From Ophiothrix spiculata (lineage: Eukaryota; Echinodermata; Ophiuroidea; Amphilepidida; Ophiotrichidae): a DNA stretch of 20,041 nt. Position numbers and translations under genes: made by a program. The stretch is taken from assembly GCA_000969725.1 (NCBI GenBank), contig JXSR01S018596.1. One strand, 5' to 3'. Each line of letters starts with the position of its first letter. Position 1 is the stretch's first letter. Under the pieces are notes generated by a model. It had not been told where the DNA came from. It searched no databases and saw only the letters and a program-made list of their open reading frames with translations. Positions 1 to 8,896 of the stretch are shown here, piece by piece.

Positions 1-1557
1 GTTTTCCTTTATACATATTTGGCTTTTAAGCGCCATTAAAACCACTAATAAGAAAATGTTTGATTAGGATAACCCATCATGTAAAAAAAGAACTCAGTCT
101 GGCAAAATCATAATCTGAACCGTCTCAAATAAAAGGAGCGCAAATGTCCTATGCTCAAACGTATAACATACAAACATAATAAGCCCCAAAGATGTAACCG
201 TGATGCTGTACTAAATAATCGGATCAATTCCATAATTACATACAACCTGCTAAAAATCATTCACAATCGATGTTTAAAACTTGATCACCAGGCTAATCGG
301 GATGTATCGGCTGATGGCGCTACGCTGGAATCTATGCTCTTCAGAGGCTAATCGGGTTGTAATCGGGACGATATTATGTGCCATATACTGGCACTTCCCG
401 GTATGTGACTGAGTCTTAGACATAAAATGTAGGACAGAAAAATTGAAAGATTGATAATCGGTTCATGTTTGTGAATATCGCTAACAAACAAGTAACTCCT
501 GCATTGTTTACTAAATTTGCAGTGTTTGCAGTGACAGTACAGTATCATATGACTCGCAGTCGGTAAGAGTGTCATACAAAGGCAACTATAAGGAACGGTA
601 CACTACTAGTTGTGGGTTTTTTTACTGGGCCAGATGTCCCAGATATAGGTAAGCTATAAAAACGAACACTGCAAATACTCCTGTGTTGGAAATAACCTCA
701 ATGGTGTTTTAATGAAATTACATGGTTTATAGCAAAAGATGTTATGAAAATATTATTTAAACATTACGCTTCGGGTGTAAACCCTTCAACGTTGAAATAA
801 CAACTGATACTACAATACATTGACTCTTAAGAATCTAAACAAAATAATGCAAGTTACACAATAAATATCGCGAATCACTTAATACAGTGTAATACACAAG
901 TGAGATAACTTGGTACGTAAAAGAATGCAACAACTTTCAATGCAGCATATGTTAATGATCTGCAGCTATTCTTTTCTTTTAAAGGACTAAATATCGAACG
1001 AGCTATCGTACTCAGTACGAACTTGTAAGTTCCTACAGGACAATATATCGATGCTGTTCTAATTATGTGCACTCTGGTTGGCGGGGATGTAAACGTAAGT
1101 ATAATGGTATCTTAACCCTGGTTTTTTCTACAGTGGAGAAGTTCCCCCCCCCCCTAACGGTTTATCGCCGATCGCGTCTAAAACGCAAAACAAAGTGATC
1201 TTTCGGCATTCCAATTTATTTTACATCCTTTACAGTCATTTTGATGTAATAAATTTAGGGGTTCCTCATAAGGATGGGTATGGTAGCAATTCAAATTCCG
1301 AGGGGTTGTTGCCAAATCAAATATTTTAAGTAACGACTCACGGTCGAATTGAATTTTCTATTTTTTAGCAAAAAACAGGACATTTAGAACTTTTATAACC
1401 AAACTTGTTAAAAGTGGCCATTTTGCCAAAAATTCTAATTTTTTATCCGGAAGTACTTTTTGACGCCATGATTACGTAAAGTAAAATCGGCATTTATAGT
1501 TTTGAGATACGGGGTAAAGCATATGTAAAAGTAGTATTCTGTGCAATATAATCAAGA

Positions 1558-1585
1558 TTTTTTTTTTTTTTTTTGGGGGGGGGGG
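1558..1585. repeat. T17-G11 homopolymer junction
   Basis: A run of 17 T is followed directly by 11 G. This is low-complexity sequence. Homopolymer lengths at such sites are often unreliable in assemblies. Confidence 0.85.
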
Positions 1586-1831
1586 TTAAACTCCTTGCAA
1601 AATAGTACTTTTTATTTTTAAAAAAGTATCATTTTGTAAGCGTGGTTGAATTGGAAATGTGTATTAAATGAAAACTTAAAGCAATACTGTAAAGTGTTAA
1701 AAATGAAGCGCCCCTGTCACTCATGACTTTTGATTTTTTTTTAGCTTATTGGGTTTGCTGTTGGTAGATATTAATACCTTCTAATTGGTTTGGCTTAAAT
1801 TTGCTTACTTTTTCTGTTATGCCCATTTGCT

Positions 1832-1861
1832 GAATTCAATTCGGGATCCCGAATTTAATTC
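1832..1861. repeat. 30-bp near-perfect palindrome
   Basis: Inverted repeat centred on GGGATCCC. The outer arms GAATT...AATTC pair with one mismatch (1837 against 1856), giving 14 of 15 possible pairs. No longer arms are visible, so this could be a tiny hairpin or a transposon footprint. Its function is unknown. Confidence 0.8.
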
Positions 1862-2095
1862 CACATGTGTAAGTATAGGAAATTATGTATGTGCTTTTTC
1901 ATCTATTTTTCGGTGGCAAGACAATTTGTTGGACTAAATACATTTGAAAATGCTTTTAGATAGTCACATTCCATCATTCTATGCTGTTTTTAATGCAAAC
2001 CATTTTTGATCAAAATCTTATAGTATTGCTTTAAAAGCAAGAGTTCGTATGAAGCTGAAACAAGTACTTTAAACCTGCTAATATGTCTTTTCGAG

Positions 2096-2230
2096 TCTGT
2101 AATAAAACAGAAATGCCCACAGAGGTCGACTTTACTGAAAAAGTTTGTTTTGGATGGTCACAGGACAAAAAGGTCGTCATCCGCAACAAATCTCATTCTT
2201 GCAAGACAGTATTGGCAAACCTTCGAAGTT
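2096..2230 (+). CDS. Candidate 45-codon phase 1-1 exon, unknown domain
   Basis: This is tentative. The stretch lies in a stop-free frame (ATG at 2083, TGA at 2245) and is bounded by a possible acceptor (TCTTTTCGAG) and a good donor (GTACGT). Read in phase 1 it is exactly 45 codons, phase 1-1, like every EGF exon downstream. It would encode a segment with four cysteines, including KVCFGW and NKSHSCK. A 66-nt intron with a strong pyrimidine tract would separate it from the EGF exon at 2297. I recognise no domain; an EMI-like or other cysteine-rich linker would be a guess. Against it: the acceptor is mediocre, the intron is far shorter than others in this gene, and an open frame of this size occurs by chance. 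Only transcript evidence would settle it. Confidence 0.2.
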
Positions 2231-2296
2231 GTACGTTCTTGCCATGAGGATACTTTATTTTTTTTTTGAATACATGTGTTCCTTTTTTTGATATAG

Positions 2297-2392
2297 CTTT
2301 TTGTTCTTCTTCATGCTTAAACGGAGGAACGTGTTGTCGACCAAACACTTGCGCCTGCACTAGTCAGTACAGCGGTTCCCGATGTCAAACAC
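2297..2392 (+). CDS. EGF-like domain exon 1 (partial gene)
   Basis: This 96-nt exon encodes one complete EGF-like domain, with residues [20 protein letters not shown] followed by TSQYSGSRCQT. The six canonical cysteines keep the spacing C-x3-C-x5-C, then C-x-C-x8-C; an extra cysteine follows the third (TCC), which is unusual. The acceptor is TTTTTTTGATATAG and the donor is GTAGGT, weaker than the GTAAGT of sister exons. It enters in phase 1 (2 nt) and leaves in phase 1 (ACA C). It is the first clear exon of the + strand EGF/MAM gene. EGF modules of this kind act in extracellular protein-protein contacts; no calcium-binding DxD/N-E signature is seen at the N-terminus. The domain call is secure, the parent protein unknown. 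Confidence 0.88.
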
Positions 2393-2603
2393 GTAGGTTG
2401 AATCATCGTTATATTGGGTGAGAGGTGATAGGTTCAAATATATATATATATTTATTTCGGATTAAGCCATTCTATTCAAATATGACGGTACACTGAAATA
2501 TATTTCCTGTAAATACAAGGCATGTCTAATTTTTACAGATTCCCGTAAAGTTTAATACAATCATTTTATCTTGTAAAAATATAAAAAAATTACCTTCTGA
2601 ATG

Positions 2604-2628
2604 TCTATAGGCAACCCATGTCAAACCC
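2604..2628 (+). pseudogene. EGF exon relic A (3' end only)
   Basis: The last ~20 nt of an EGF exon survive: GGCAACCCATGTCAAACCC followed by a GTGAGT donor. They match the end of the intact exon at 4103-4198 (GGCAACCGATGTCAAACAC|GTAAGT) nearly base for base. Homology continues into the intron (the TCAATAATGTAT block is shared). The rest of the exon and its acceptor are gone, replaced by unrelated AT-rich sequence. It marks an extra duplicated EGF unit that has decayed. Confidence 0.75.
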
Positions 2629-2752
2629 GTGAGTTATCTGTGATCATATAAAATTGAAAAAGGATTTTCAATAATGTATGTGTTAGGAAATCCTGATTTT
2701 AAAACACCAGTAATTAAAACATTGGTACATCATTGCCTTACTTTTTCCCCAG

Positions 2753-2826
2753 CGGTTTGCTCCCAGTCTTGTATTAACGGTGGCACATGCACAAGCCCTA
2801 ACACATGTAGCTGTCGCAGTGGTTAT
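2753..2826 (+). CDS. EGF-like exon 2, 5' part, interrupted by insertion
   Basis: The acceptor CTTTTTCCCCAG opens a phase-1 EGF exon: VCSQSCINGGTC, then [12 protein letters not shown]. Five of six cysteines are present. After the codon TAT (2824-2826) the exon is cut by a 988-bp palindromic element whose first three bases, TAG, form an in-frame stop (2827-2829). The remaining TGSRCQT and the donor lie at 3818-3839. Without the insertion and one TAT duplication the exon would have the standard 96 nt. Retaining it would end the protein; because the exon is symmetric, skipping it restores the frame, so the gene can plausibly survive without it. It is an EGF pseudo-exon caught after recent disruption. 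Confidence 0.88.
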
Positions 2827-3814
2827 TAGTCTGTGGGAAAACCCTTGATTTTGGGCTTGACTGCAAAATGGAGTCTGCACAATTGTTCTTGACTGATTCT
2901 TAGTCTTTGAGACCCATAGATTCCAGAACTGAATGATGCAAAATCCGCACCATTGAGCATTTTGAGAAATCCAAGATAAAACAAAATGGCTACCAAAACA
3001 ATGGGTGATATTTCAAAATTGGTCAAATTTTGTTCAAAACCACACCAACATGTTCCTCTCATCACAAGGAAGCAGAAAAAGTATACTTTTACCTATGTCT
3101 GAAATATGGTTCTGGAGTTATAGCCAAAATGTGAAAGGTCATATCAGAGGTCACGGAACTGGCCCTATGGGAGTCCAAAATTTCAAAAGTCTCCGATTTT
3201 GTTTAGAATGGTCTCAAACTATTCGTCTTGCAAAACTGTCTGCACAAAGTAATAGTTTAAAGTGCATCAGATCAGATTTTGCTATGGTTACAGGTCAAGG
3301 AAAACTTTGTGCTACAGACACCAATACAATGGTAAATATGGACTTTGTTTTTGCCTGCTACCATGGCAACAATTGACCTGACACACTTCAAACTATCACT
3401 TTGTGTAGACACTTTTGCAAGAGGAACAGTTTGAGACCAGTTTGAACAAAATCGGAGACTTTTGAAATGTTGGACTCCCATAGGGCCAAATCCGTGACCT
3501 CTAATATGACCTTTCACATTTTTGGCTATAACTCCAGAACCATCTTTCAGACATAGGTAAAAGTATACTTTTTCTGCTTCCTTGTGATGAGAGGAACATG
3601 TTGGTGTGGTTTTGAACAAAATTTGACCAAGTTTGAAATATCACCCCTTGTTGTTTTGGTAGCCATTTTGTTTTATCTTGGATTTCTCAAAATGCTCAAT
3701 GGTGCAGATTTTGCATCATTCAGTTCTGGAATCTAAGGATCTCAAAGACTAAGAATCAGTCAAGAACAATTGTGCAGACTCCATTTTGCACTTTTTCTTT
3801 TTTCCCACAGACTA
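2827..3814. mobile_element. 988-bp full-length palindromic (fold-back) transposable element
   Basis: The ends are perfect inverted repeats (TAGTCTGTGGGAAAA / TTTTCCCACAGACTA). The two halves stay reverse-complementary with scattered substitutions and short indels almost to the centre near 3323, leaving only a short unpaired loop (about 3310-3345). Conceptual translations of the two arms in opposite orientations give near-identical peptides (both contain NVKGHIRGHG and GPMGVQ), an independent sign of the palindrome. The flanks carry a TAT duplication (2824-2826, 3815-3817) that matches the uninterrupted paralogous exon at 4103. There is no transposase, so it is non-autonomous (snap-back MITE-like). 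The superfamily is unresolved: a TA target duplication with one-base-asymmetric ends is the alternative reading. Confidence 0.92.
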
Positions 3815-3817
3815 TAT

Positions 3818-3839
3818 ACAGGCAGTCGATGTCAAACGC
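3818..3839 (+). CDS. EGF-like exon 2, 3' part after insertion
   Basis: These 22 nt encode TGSRCQT and end ACG C before a perfect GTAAGT donor, the missing C-terminus (sixth cysteine) of the exon that starts at 2753. Just upstream, the element's terminal repeat supplies a strong acceptor-like site (CTTTTTTCCCACAG at about 3797-3810). Using it would make a 29-nt exon (3811-3839), which shifts the frame from the phase-1 donors of this gene. This fragment is therefore probably not translated unless by rare splicing. Confidence 0.8.
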
Positions 3840-4102
3840 GTAAGTGAGAAAGGATATTCCATGAAACCGGATAAAGGCAGCAAGACACGCTGGTTTTTAT
3901 ATCATACGCATGAAAGAAGCTATCTGATGTCGAGTACCAAAGTCGCTATTTAGCCGGCAAACATCAAAGTAAATACGTATGCCCACTAGTTGCCCTTAAC
4001 AAGATTCTTTTCAATAATGTACAAGGTATGACGTGTGAGGATCCTGTTTTAAATAGACCATTATTACATCGGTAAATCATCGTCTTCCTTTTATTTTTCC
4101 AG

Positions 4103-4198
4103 CTGTGTGTTCCCCGTCTTGTTTAAACGGCGGCACTTGCATAAGACCTAACACATGTAGCTGTCGTAGTGGTTATACAGGCAACCGATGTCAAACAC
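4103..4198 (+). CDS. EGF-like domain exon 3
   Basis: An intact 96-nt phase 1-1 exon with a textbook acceptor (TTTTATTTTTCCAG) and donor (GTAAGT). It encodes [31 protein letters not shown] with all six cysteines and the glycine/aromatic GYTG pattern before the sixth. It is closest to broken exon 2 and to relics A (2604) and D (4521), and the flanking introns are also homologous, so this is the surviving copy of a local tandem exon duplication. It serves as the reference for reading the damage in its neighbours. Confidence 0.93.
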
Positions 4199-4326
4199 GT
4201 AAGTTGTCTTTGATCGTATAAATTTGAGACTGGACTTTCAATAATGTATATGGCACGACGTTAGGGAATCCTGTTTTGAGTGACCAGTAAGACTTTTCAT
4301 TTGATTAGTTGATATATTGGTAACAT

Positions 4327-4520
4327 CAGTGGCGTAACCAGAAAGTTTCAGCTGAGGGGGCGAGCAGAATTTTTTCATGAAACAAATTATCCAAATTTTG
4401 CTAAAATTCATAAAATTGTGTACTATTTTGGTGAAAAATCAGAGTTTTTTCTTAAATTATTGCTAAAATTGGTCCAAATGTTTGGTAGCTAAAATGTTGT
4501 TTGAAGGCCGACTATGGTTT
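4327..4520. mobile_element. Possible hAT-like element fragment
   Basis: Intron homology with the duplicated unit stops abruptly at 4326. The new sequence starts CAGTGGCGTAACCAG, the kind of terminus common in hAT-type elements (CAGTGGCG-TA). AT-rich filler follows up to the point where EGF relic D resumes. No matching inverted terminus is visible on the right, so the right end was lost, probably together with the acceptor and first half of the relic exon. The family is inferred from the terminus only. Confidence 0.4.
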
Positions 4521-4575
4521 GGCCCTAACACATGTAGGTATCGCAGCAATGATAGAGGTAACCGATGCCAAATCT
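4521..4575 (+). pseudogene. EGF exon relic D (3' half)
   Basis: CCCTAACACATGTAG and, further on, GGTAACCGATGCCAAA match the second half of exon 4103-4198 (CCTAACACATGTAG, GGCAACCGATGTCAAA). Read in the ancestral frame it gives PNTCRYRSND then RGNRCQI: the fifth cysteine is replaced by tyrosine, the GYTG motif is lost, and the donor GT is mutated. The 5' half and acceptor are missing, replaced by the sequence starting CAGTGGCG at 4327. It is a dead duplicate. Confidence 0.8.
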
Positions 4576-5020
4576 TCAATAGACCAATATGAATTGTTCT
4601 TAATTTGGGGGTATATCTTCTCCATTAAATTATTTACACTACGATAATAAGACTCCTTTTCAGTATATACTGGTTTTGAAGAAGGAATCTTATTTTTGTC
4701 AACAAACCTGATGAACTTATTAAAAGATAATGATGTTGGTTACTAGATAATTGGTACGTTTTGTTCGAAGAAAGTCTGTGTAACCACTAATTGTTTATTC
4801 ATGAAGTATTATTTTTAAATAAATACAAATGTCTATTTCATTGCAATACAACATCATTGCAATTGAACTGGGAAAAATTACTTTACTGATCGACGTGAGT
4901 TAACTTTAAGGATATGCAGCAACTAACATAGAAGTTGCAATATGTATTTTACGCACATTTATATTTCATTGAAATGTCTTCTTTTTGTTCTATCCTTTAC
5001 TATTTTCTTGGTTTTTTCAG

Positions 5021-5116
5021 CTATCTGTTCTCCCAGTTGCCAAAACGGGGGGACCTGCATAAGTCCAAACAAATGTATCTGCACTAATAATTACAATGGT
5101 ACCAGATGTCAAACAC
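5021..5116 (+). CDS. EGF-like domain exon 4
   Basis: An intact 96-nt phase 1-1 exon. The acceptor is a long pyrimidine run ending TTTTTTCAG; the donor is GTAAGT. It encodes ICSPSCQNGGTC-ISPNKC-IC-TNNYNGTRC-QT with six cysteines at normal spacing and one N-glycosylation sequon (NGT). An upstream ATG with a hydrophobic stretch (4942 onward) reads in frame into the exon and mimics a signal peptide, but it crosses a clear polypyrimidine/AG acceptor and I treat it as intron. It is more diverged from exon 3 than exons 2 and 3 are from each other, so it is an older module. Confidence 0.92.
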
Positions 5117-5165
5117 GTAAGTTTAGCGAGATATATATATTTTTGAAATTAACTTACTCTTTAAA

Positions 5166-5241
5166 TGCCAAAAATAGGTCAAAAATGCAAAAAAATCCCA
5201 CCGCTGCCACCAAAATGGCAATATTTGGCCTATTTTTGGCA
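5166..5241. repeat. Short inverted-repeat element, copy 1 (GCCAAAAATAGG family)
   Basis: Ends TGCCAAAAATAGG and CCTATTTTTGGCA are inverted repeats of about 20 bp with few mismatches, enclosing about 30 bp. It lies in the intron right after EGF exon 4. The right part (GGCCTATTTTTGGCAATTTTTCAAAAA) resembles sequence at about 12210-12245, so a small dispersed family is present. Confidence 0.6.
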
Positions 5242-5279
5242 ATTTTTCAAAAAATAAGATAAATATCAAAAATTTGAGA

Positions 5280-6090
5280 AACCCTTTCCTAGACATTTGT
5301 TTCTAAATTCCTTTTGGCTGATGGTACTACGAGCTCACCAACACAAAGAATGAAATTTCCATTTGAAATCGGCTGATCTGCGCTGATTAAGCTTAAGATT
5401 TCAAGTCACATCAGGGCGATCAAACTCTAATTTACAAGTTCGAATTCGTACGCAACCAGTTAACGAGAACACGAACTTAACATTCTGGTTATTGTGTCAT
5501 CAGGCAACAAACACGGGGATTCCTCTGCGCAAGGTTCTACGCATGGTTGCAGATTTGATTGACAGCATGTTACCTTAATGACAAAAGACTGCGCGTATGT
5601 TACCGTAATGACTACCAAATATGGTCAAAAAAAGGCTTGAGCTAAAACGCGAGAGAGACAGGGCCCTGACACAATGCACCAATGAATGACACTTCATGCG
5701 ATAACGATCCTACACACTACAATAACAGCAACATCCAGTGCTCACTCCAAAACAAATATAACTTGAAATGTTACCTGTCATTGCCAACATTTCCAATTCC
5801 TATCTCCAACCCGCCACAACAGTTCTCGTGTGCTGAAACATTGTCGTCGTGTGATAGCAACAGCGGGAATTTTAAACATCGTAAAACCAAATGGTAAAAC
5901 GAGTTCGTAAATGCCCCGGTGACAGTTATCTAAGCTGTACTAGATGTTGCACGGTCGTAGAACTTCCAATTCCAATTGGTAGAGCCCACGTCACAACTAT
6001 TATTTCTGTAATACGAGTCTTGTATACGTCCGCTTTGGTACATTAATCGTAAAACCGTAGTAAAAACTGATAGCACGGGCTCAACAAGTG
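5280..6090. other. Intron sequence without recognisable gene
   Basis: It contains a 15-of-16 direct repeat (ATGTTACC-T/G-TAATGAC at about 5567 and 5597). An open frame at 5682-5897 contains several cysteines and many Ser/Asn but no recognisable domain and no convincing splice sites. I see nothing else to annotate. Confidence 0.5.
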
Positions 6091-6093
6091 TAT

Positions 6094-6115
6094 TTTACTA
6101 ATTTAAATTAGTAAA
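6094..6115. repeat. Perfect 22-bp AT-rich palindrome
   Basis: TTTACTAATTTAAATTAGTAAA is fully self-complementary. It sits just outside the 3' side of the LINE remnant that ends near 6143. Significance is unknown; AT-rich palindromes arise readily. Confidence 0.85.
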
Positions 6116-6142
6116 GCAGGCCGAAAAACAAGCTTTTGTTTT

Positions 6143-7129
6143 CAGTGCAATCATGGTTGAATACCATACACTTAGTCTTGGACGAGTTCATGTGCAGGCC
6201 ACATTTCATAGCTGCTTGCTCTACTTGCTCCAGAAGCTCCGATATATTGAAAAGGTCAGCGTTTCATTCTGGGTGATGACCTTTGCCTTTGTATCTACAT
6301 TGGTGTCTTCAATGGCATTTGTGATAATATCTGAAAGTCCATAAGCTATTAGGATTTTGATCATTTTCCCTCGATGGATGGTATCAAAAGCTTTTCTGAA
6401 ATCGATGAAGGTCACCACTGCTGATAGATTTTTGTCTTGGATCCCTTCAAAGATTCTTCTTATTGCAAGCACCTGTCCAACAGTAGACCTGCCTTCTCTG
6501 AAACCATTTTGGTTGTTTCTGAGTAATGGGTCTAGGTGTGGTCTTATTCTGTTTAGAAGCATCCTGTTGTAAGTTTTTGCAACCATGGAGTTGAGACATA
6601 TTCCTCTGTAGTTTGATGGTGATGTTAGGTCACCGCTTTTTGGTACCGGTACTAGATTAAGAATAGCCCATTGTTCAGGTTTCTTTCTATTAATAAGAGC
6701 ATTGTTGCATGTTTCTAAAATAATGTCATCAATGTTGCATCTTTTCAGCACCTCTGGTGGTATGCTCTCCTCGCCAAAACGTTTTCTTTCTTTTATTGCA
6801 TTTTTCGCTTCGGTGGACTCGTCTTTATCGAATGGATCTGTTCTGATTGGTAATACTTTAAACACTGTTGGTATTTCTTCTGTTTCATCTACCACATTTG
6901 GTGCCTTGCCAAAAAGTTGTTTGAAATGTCCGTACCAACTGTCTATCCTTTCTTGTTTGGTGTCACCCTTTACTCTTCCAGATCTACTCATTTTCCTACC
7001 GCTTATTGCATTTACCAGATTCCATGCGAGTTTGTTGTTGTTACATTTGCTCGCGTCCTTTAATTCGCTAATCTTTGTCTTAAGAAACTCTTTGTTGACC
7101 AACTCATAGGCCTGGTCCAGTTTTTGAAA
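6143..7129 (-). pseudogene. Non-LTR retrotransposon reverse transcriptase fragment, catalytic core deleted
   Basis: The minus strand is open from 7129 down to 6221 and encodes part of a LINE ORF2. A linker region (AWNLVNAISGRK, then HFKQLF) precedes RT motifs: LVPVPKSGDL with NYRGIC, QNGFREGRST, and motif A FIDFRKAFD with the first catalytic aspartate. After NETLTF the frame breaks. The next LINE-like peptide, ISELLEQVEQAAMKCGLHMN then SSKTKCMVFN, lies in another frame at about 6143-6255; in the family this follows the YADD box. The segment carrying the YADD motif is therefore missing, and no endonuclease domain is present. The copy is 5'-truncated, internally deleted and dead. The sequence is closest in style to the RTE/L2-like groups; clade assignment is uncertain. 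Confidence 0.88.
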
Positions 7130-7198
7130 TTAAACAAATCTTATATATCATCAATATTGGTTAAAACTGGTCAACAACACTTACCTTTTATGACGTCT

Positions 7199-7229
7199 GG
7201 GTATCACTGAAATATATTCAGTGATACCC
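7199..7229. repeat. Perfect 13-bp stem hairpin
   Basis: GGGTATCACTGAA, a 5-nt loop ATATA, then TTCAGTGATACCC. It lies in the intron between EGF exons 4 and 5, about 70 bp outside the LINE remnant. Probably a small inverted-repeat relic; no further arms are seen. Confidence 0.85.
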
Positions 7230-7656
7230 ATCACCGTCCTCAACGTTCTAATTCTGAGTTCCAACTGACCCTCCTCTGAATCTCGCCGTAGATGGCGTTC
7301 TAGATGACGGTATTTCCAGTAGAGAATCGTAAAATGATGAAAGCTCGCGCCCCCGTCTCTATTTAGGGTTGGGCTGGTCTCTTTCTTGATGTAGATAGCC
7401 TTTCTTATTTTTCGTGGTAAAAATTGGTCTTATATAAGTTTATATCTAGTATGAAATGAGTAAAATACATTAACTATTTCTTCCACCTCTTATTCTTTTC
7501 CCCCGTTTCTTATTATTGAATAAAAATAAATAAAGAAGAAAAACACATGTTTTAATAAAATAACTGATGGAAATGAAACAACCAATCGTGACGACATTCG
7601 GCATCAGCATTGCTGGGAACTCAATATAAACCATTGTCTTTTGTATCGTTTTATAG

Positions 7657-7740
7657 CTGTGTGTTACCCGGCATGTATTAACGGTGGGAGTTGCATTCAA
7701 TACAGTATATGCAGATGTTCTTCCAGTCGATGTCAAACAC
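7657..7740 (+). CDS. EGF-like exon 5, shortened by four residues
   Basis: An 84-nt phase 1-1 exon with acceptor TTTTATAG and donor GTGAGA. It encodes VCYPACINGGSC-IQYSIC-RC-SSSRC-QT. All six cysteines remain, but the last loop (fifth to sixth cysteine) has four residues instead of eight: the 12 nt for the conserved GY-TG turn are absent compared with exon 3. The deletion is in frame, so the exon stays usable, although the C-terminal sub-domain of an EGF fold normally needs that turn. It could be a functional variant or an early step of decay. Start and end follow the same boundaries as its sisters. Confidence 0.88.
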
Positions 7741-8890
7741 GTGAGATTTTAATGTTTGTTTGTGTTTGGGTTTTTTTGGTTGGTTTTTTTTTTTTGCACT
7801 TTGCCATAAATAAGTTAATACGTGACTCCATTACATCCAAACGCGAACTCGATGCTGGTGCTTTTAAAACTCCTTAACCCTAGTTCTACGAAAGGGGGTT
7901 GCATTCCCTACCGAAATTTGTTCTGCCGCTAAAAACTCCTCGTGCGCAGCGCAAGGCAACTTGGTGTACCTATTAAGTTCGTCATTTCCGCTTATTCTAG
8001 CGAAAACGTTTCGACCCTACCAATCTAGTTATATCTAAGGGGGTAAAGTGTCCGTTCAAAGTTCGGAAGTCAGGGGGTTGATGTGATTCTAAAAATGCTG
8101 TAGTAAAGAAATATAGAAATTGGCTGAAAAATAAGTAAGATATGACCAATTTTGTAAGTATGGCTCATTTTCGTCAAATTCAAAAGGGATTTACACAGTT
8201 AAGCAGATGGGTTATGGCATTTGGCAAAGAAGTGAGAGTTTTGTCGCCATTATCAATTTAACTTTAATTAATTGTGGAACTAGCATTGTAAATAAAAACA
8301 AAGTGTGTACACAACTTGATTAAATCATTTCATAAATAAGAAGTCCAGTAGATTGCATGATTGAATATTGCACACATTTGTATTTAAAAGGACACAATTT
8401 TTAGTCAACATGTCAAATTAACTAAAATCAGACAGAAATCAGCCATTTCCACAGAAGGCCTGAATCATAGTTTTCTTTTGTTTTTCTTCTGGAAATGTAA
8501 AACAAACCAAATGGTTTGTTCTGACATTTATGTTCCGTTTTTAAAATATTTAGGAAAACAAACATTGAGTTGACAAAGACATAAAATTGTACATTCTCAT
8601 AGGCATTGATAAGCACAAGATTAGCGTGTATAAATCCCATTGGAATGAAGGGAAAAGAGATGTACTTATAAAATTGTTCATATCTGGCTTATTTGTCAGC
8701 CGATTTCTATCATTTTTGCAGCATTTGCTTTACTAAAGATCAAGAAATTTATGATTTGGTGGTTTTATCAAGGTCAGGCCATCTTTAATCCGTGCACAAT
8801 TAGGTTTTTTTTATTCACGTGGTATAGCAGATATCCATTTCAAACTTGGTATTTAGGTAAAACTAGTAATTTTCTACAATATTTAGCAAA
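7741..8890. other. Intron sequence without recognisable gene
   Basis: Mostly AT-rich sequence. AAGGGGGT occurs twice in similar contexts near 7891 and 8038. No exon, RNA gene or transposon protein is recognisable. Minus-strand open frames here look like chance. Confidence 0.5.
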
Positions 8891-8896
8891 AAACGC

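Larger units (their letters stand above)
1..2095. other. Upstream non-coding sequence (5' flank or intron)
   Basis: I find no convincing exon here. Open frames are short and have no domain character. Visible structure: a short direct repeat (about 291-309 and 346-365, sharing the core GGCTAATCGGG), a run of 11 C at 1144-1154, a T17-G11 tract at 1558-1585, and a 30-bp palindrome centred at 1846/1847. Because the next visible exon already enters in phase 1, upstream coding exons of the gene (signal peptide and start) must lie here undetected or, more likely, outside the window. Confidence 0.6.

Noticed and set aside
1144-1585. C11 run and G11 run as possible inverted transposon ends
   Set aside because: Sequences next to the two runs are not reverse complements beyond the homopolymers.
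3005-3619. Two overlapping open frames on opposite strands with near-identical peptides
   Set aside because: They are the two arms of the palindromic element, not genes.
4942-5262. Open frame with a hydrophobic N-terminus running into EGF exon 4, resembling a signal peptide plus EGF
   Set aside because: A polypyrimidine tract and AG sit exactly at the conserved EGF exon boundary (5020/5021), so the hydrophobic part is T-rich intron.
5682-5897. 71-codon cysteine-containing open frame
   Set aside because: No domain, no splice sites and no phase match to the gene; probably chance.
6357-7109. Plus-strand open frames at 6357-6572 and 6702-7109
   Set aside because: Antisense shadows of the minus-strand reverse transcriptase remnant.
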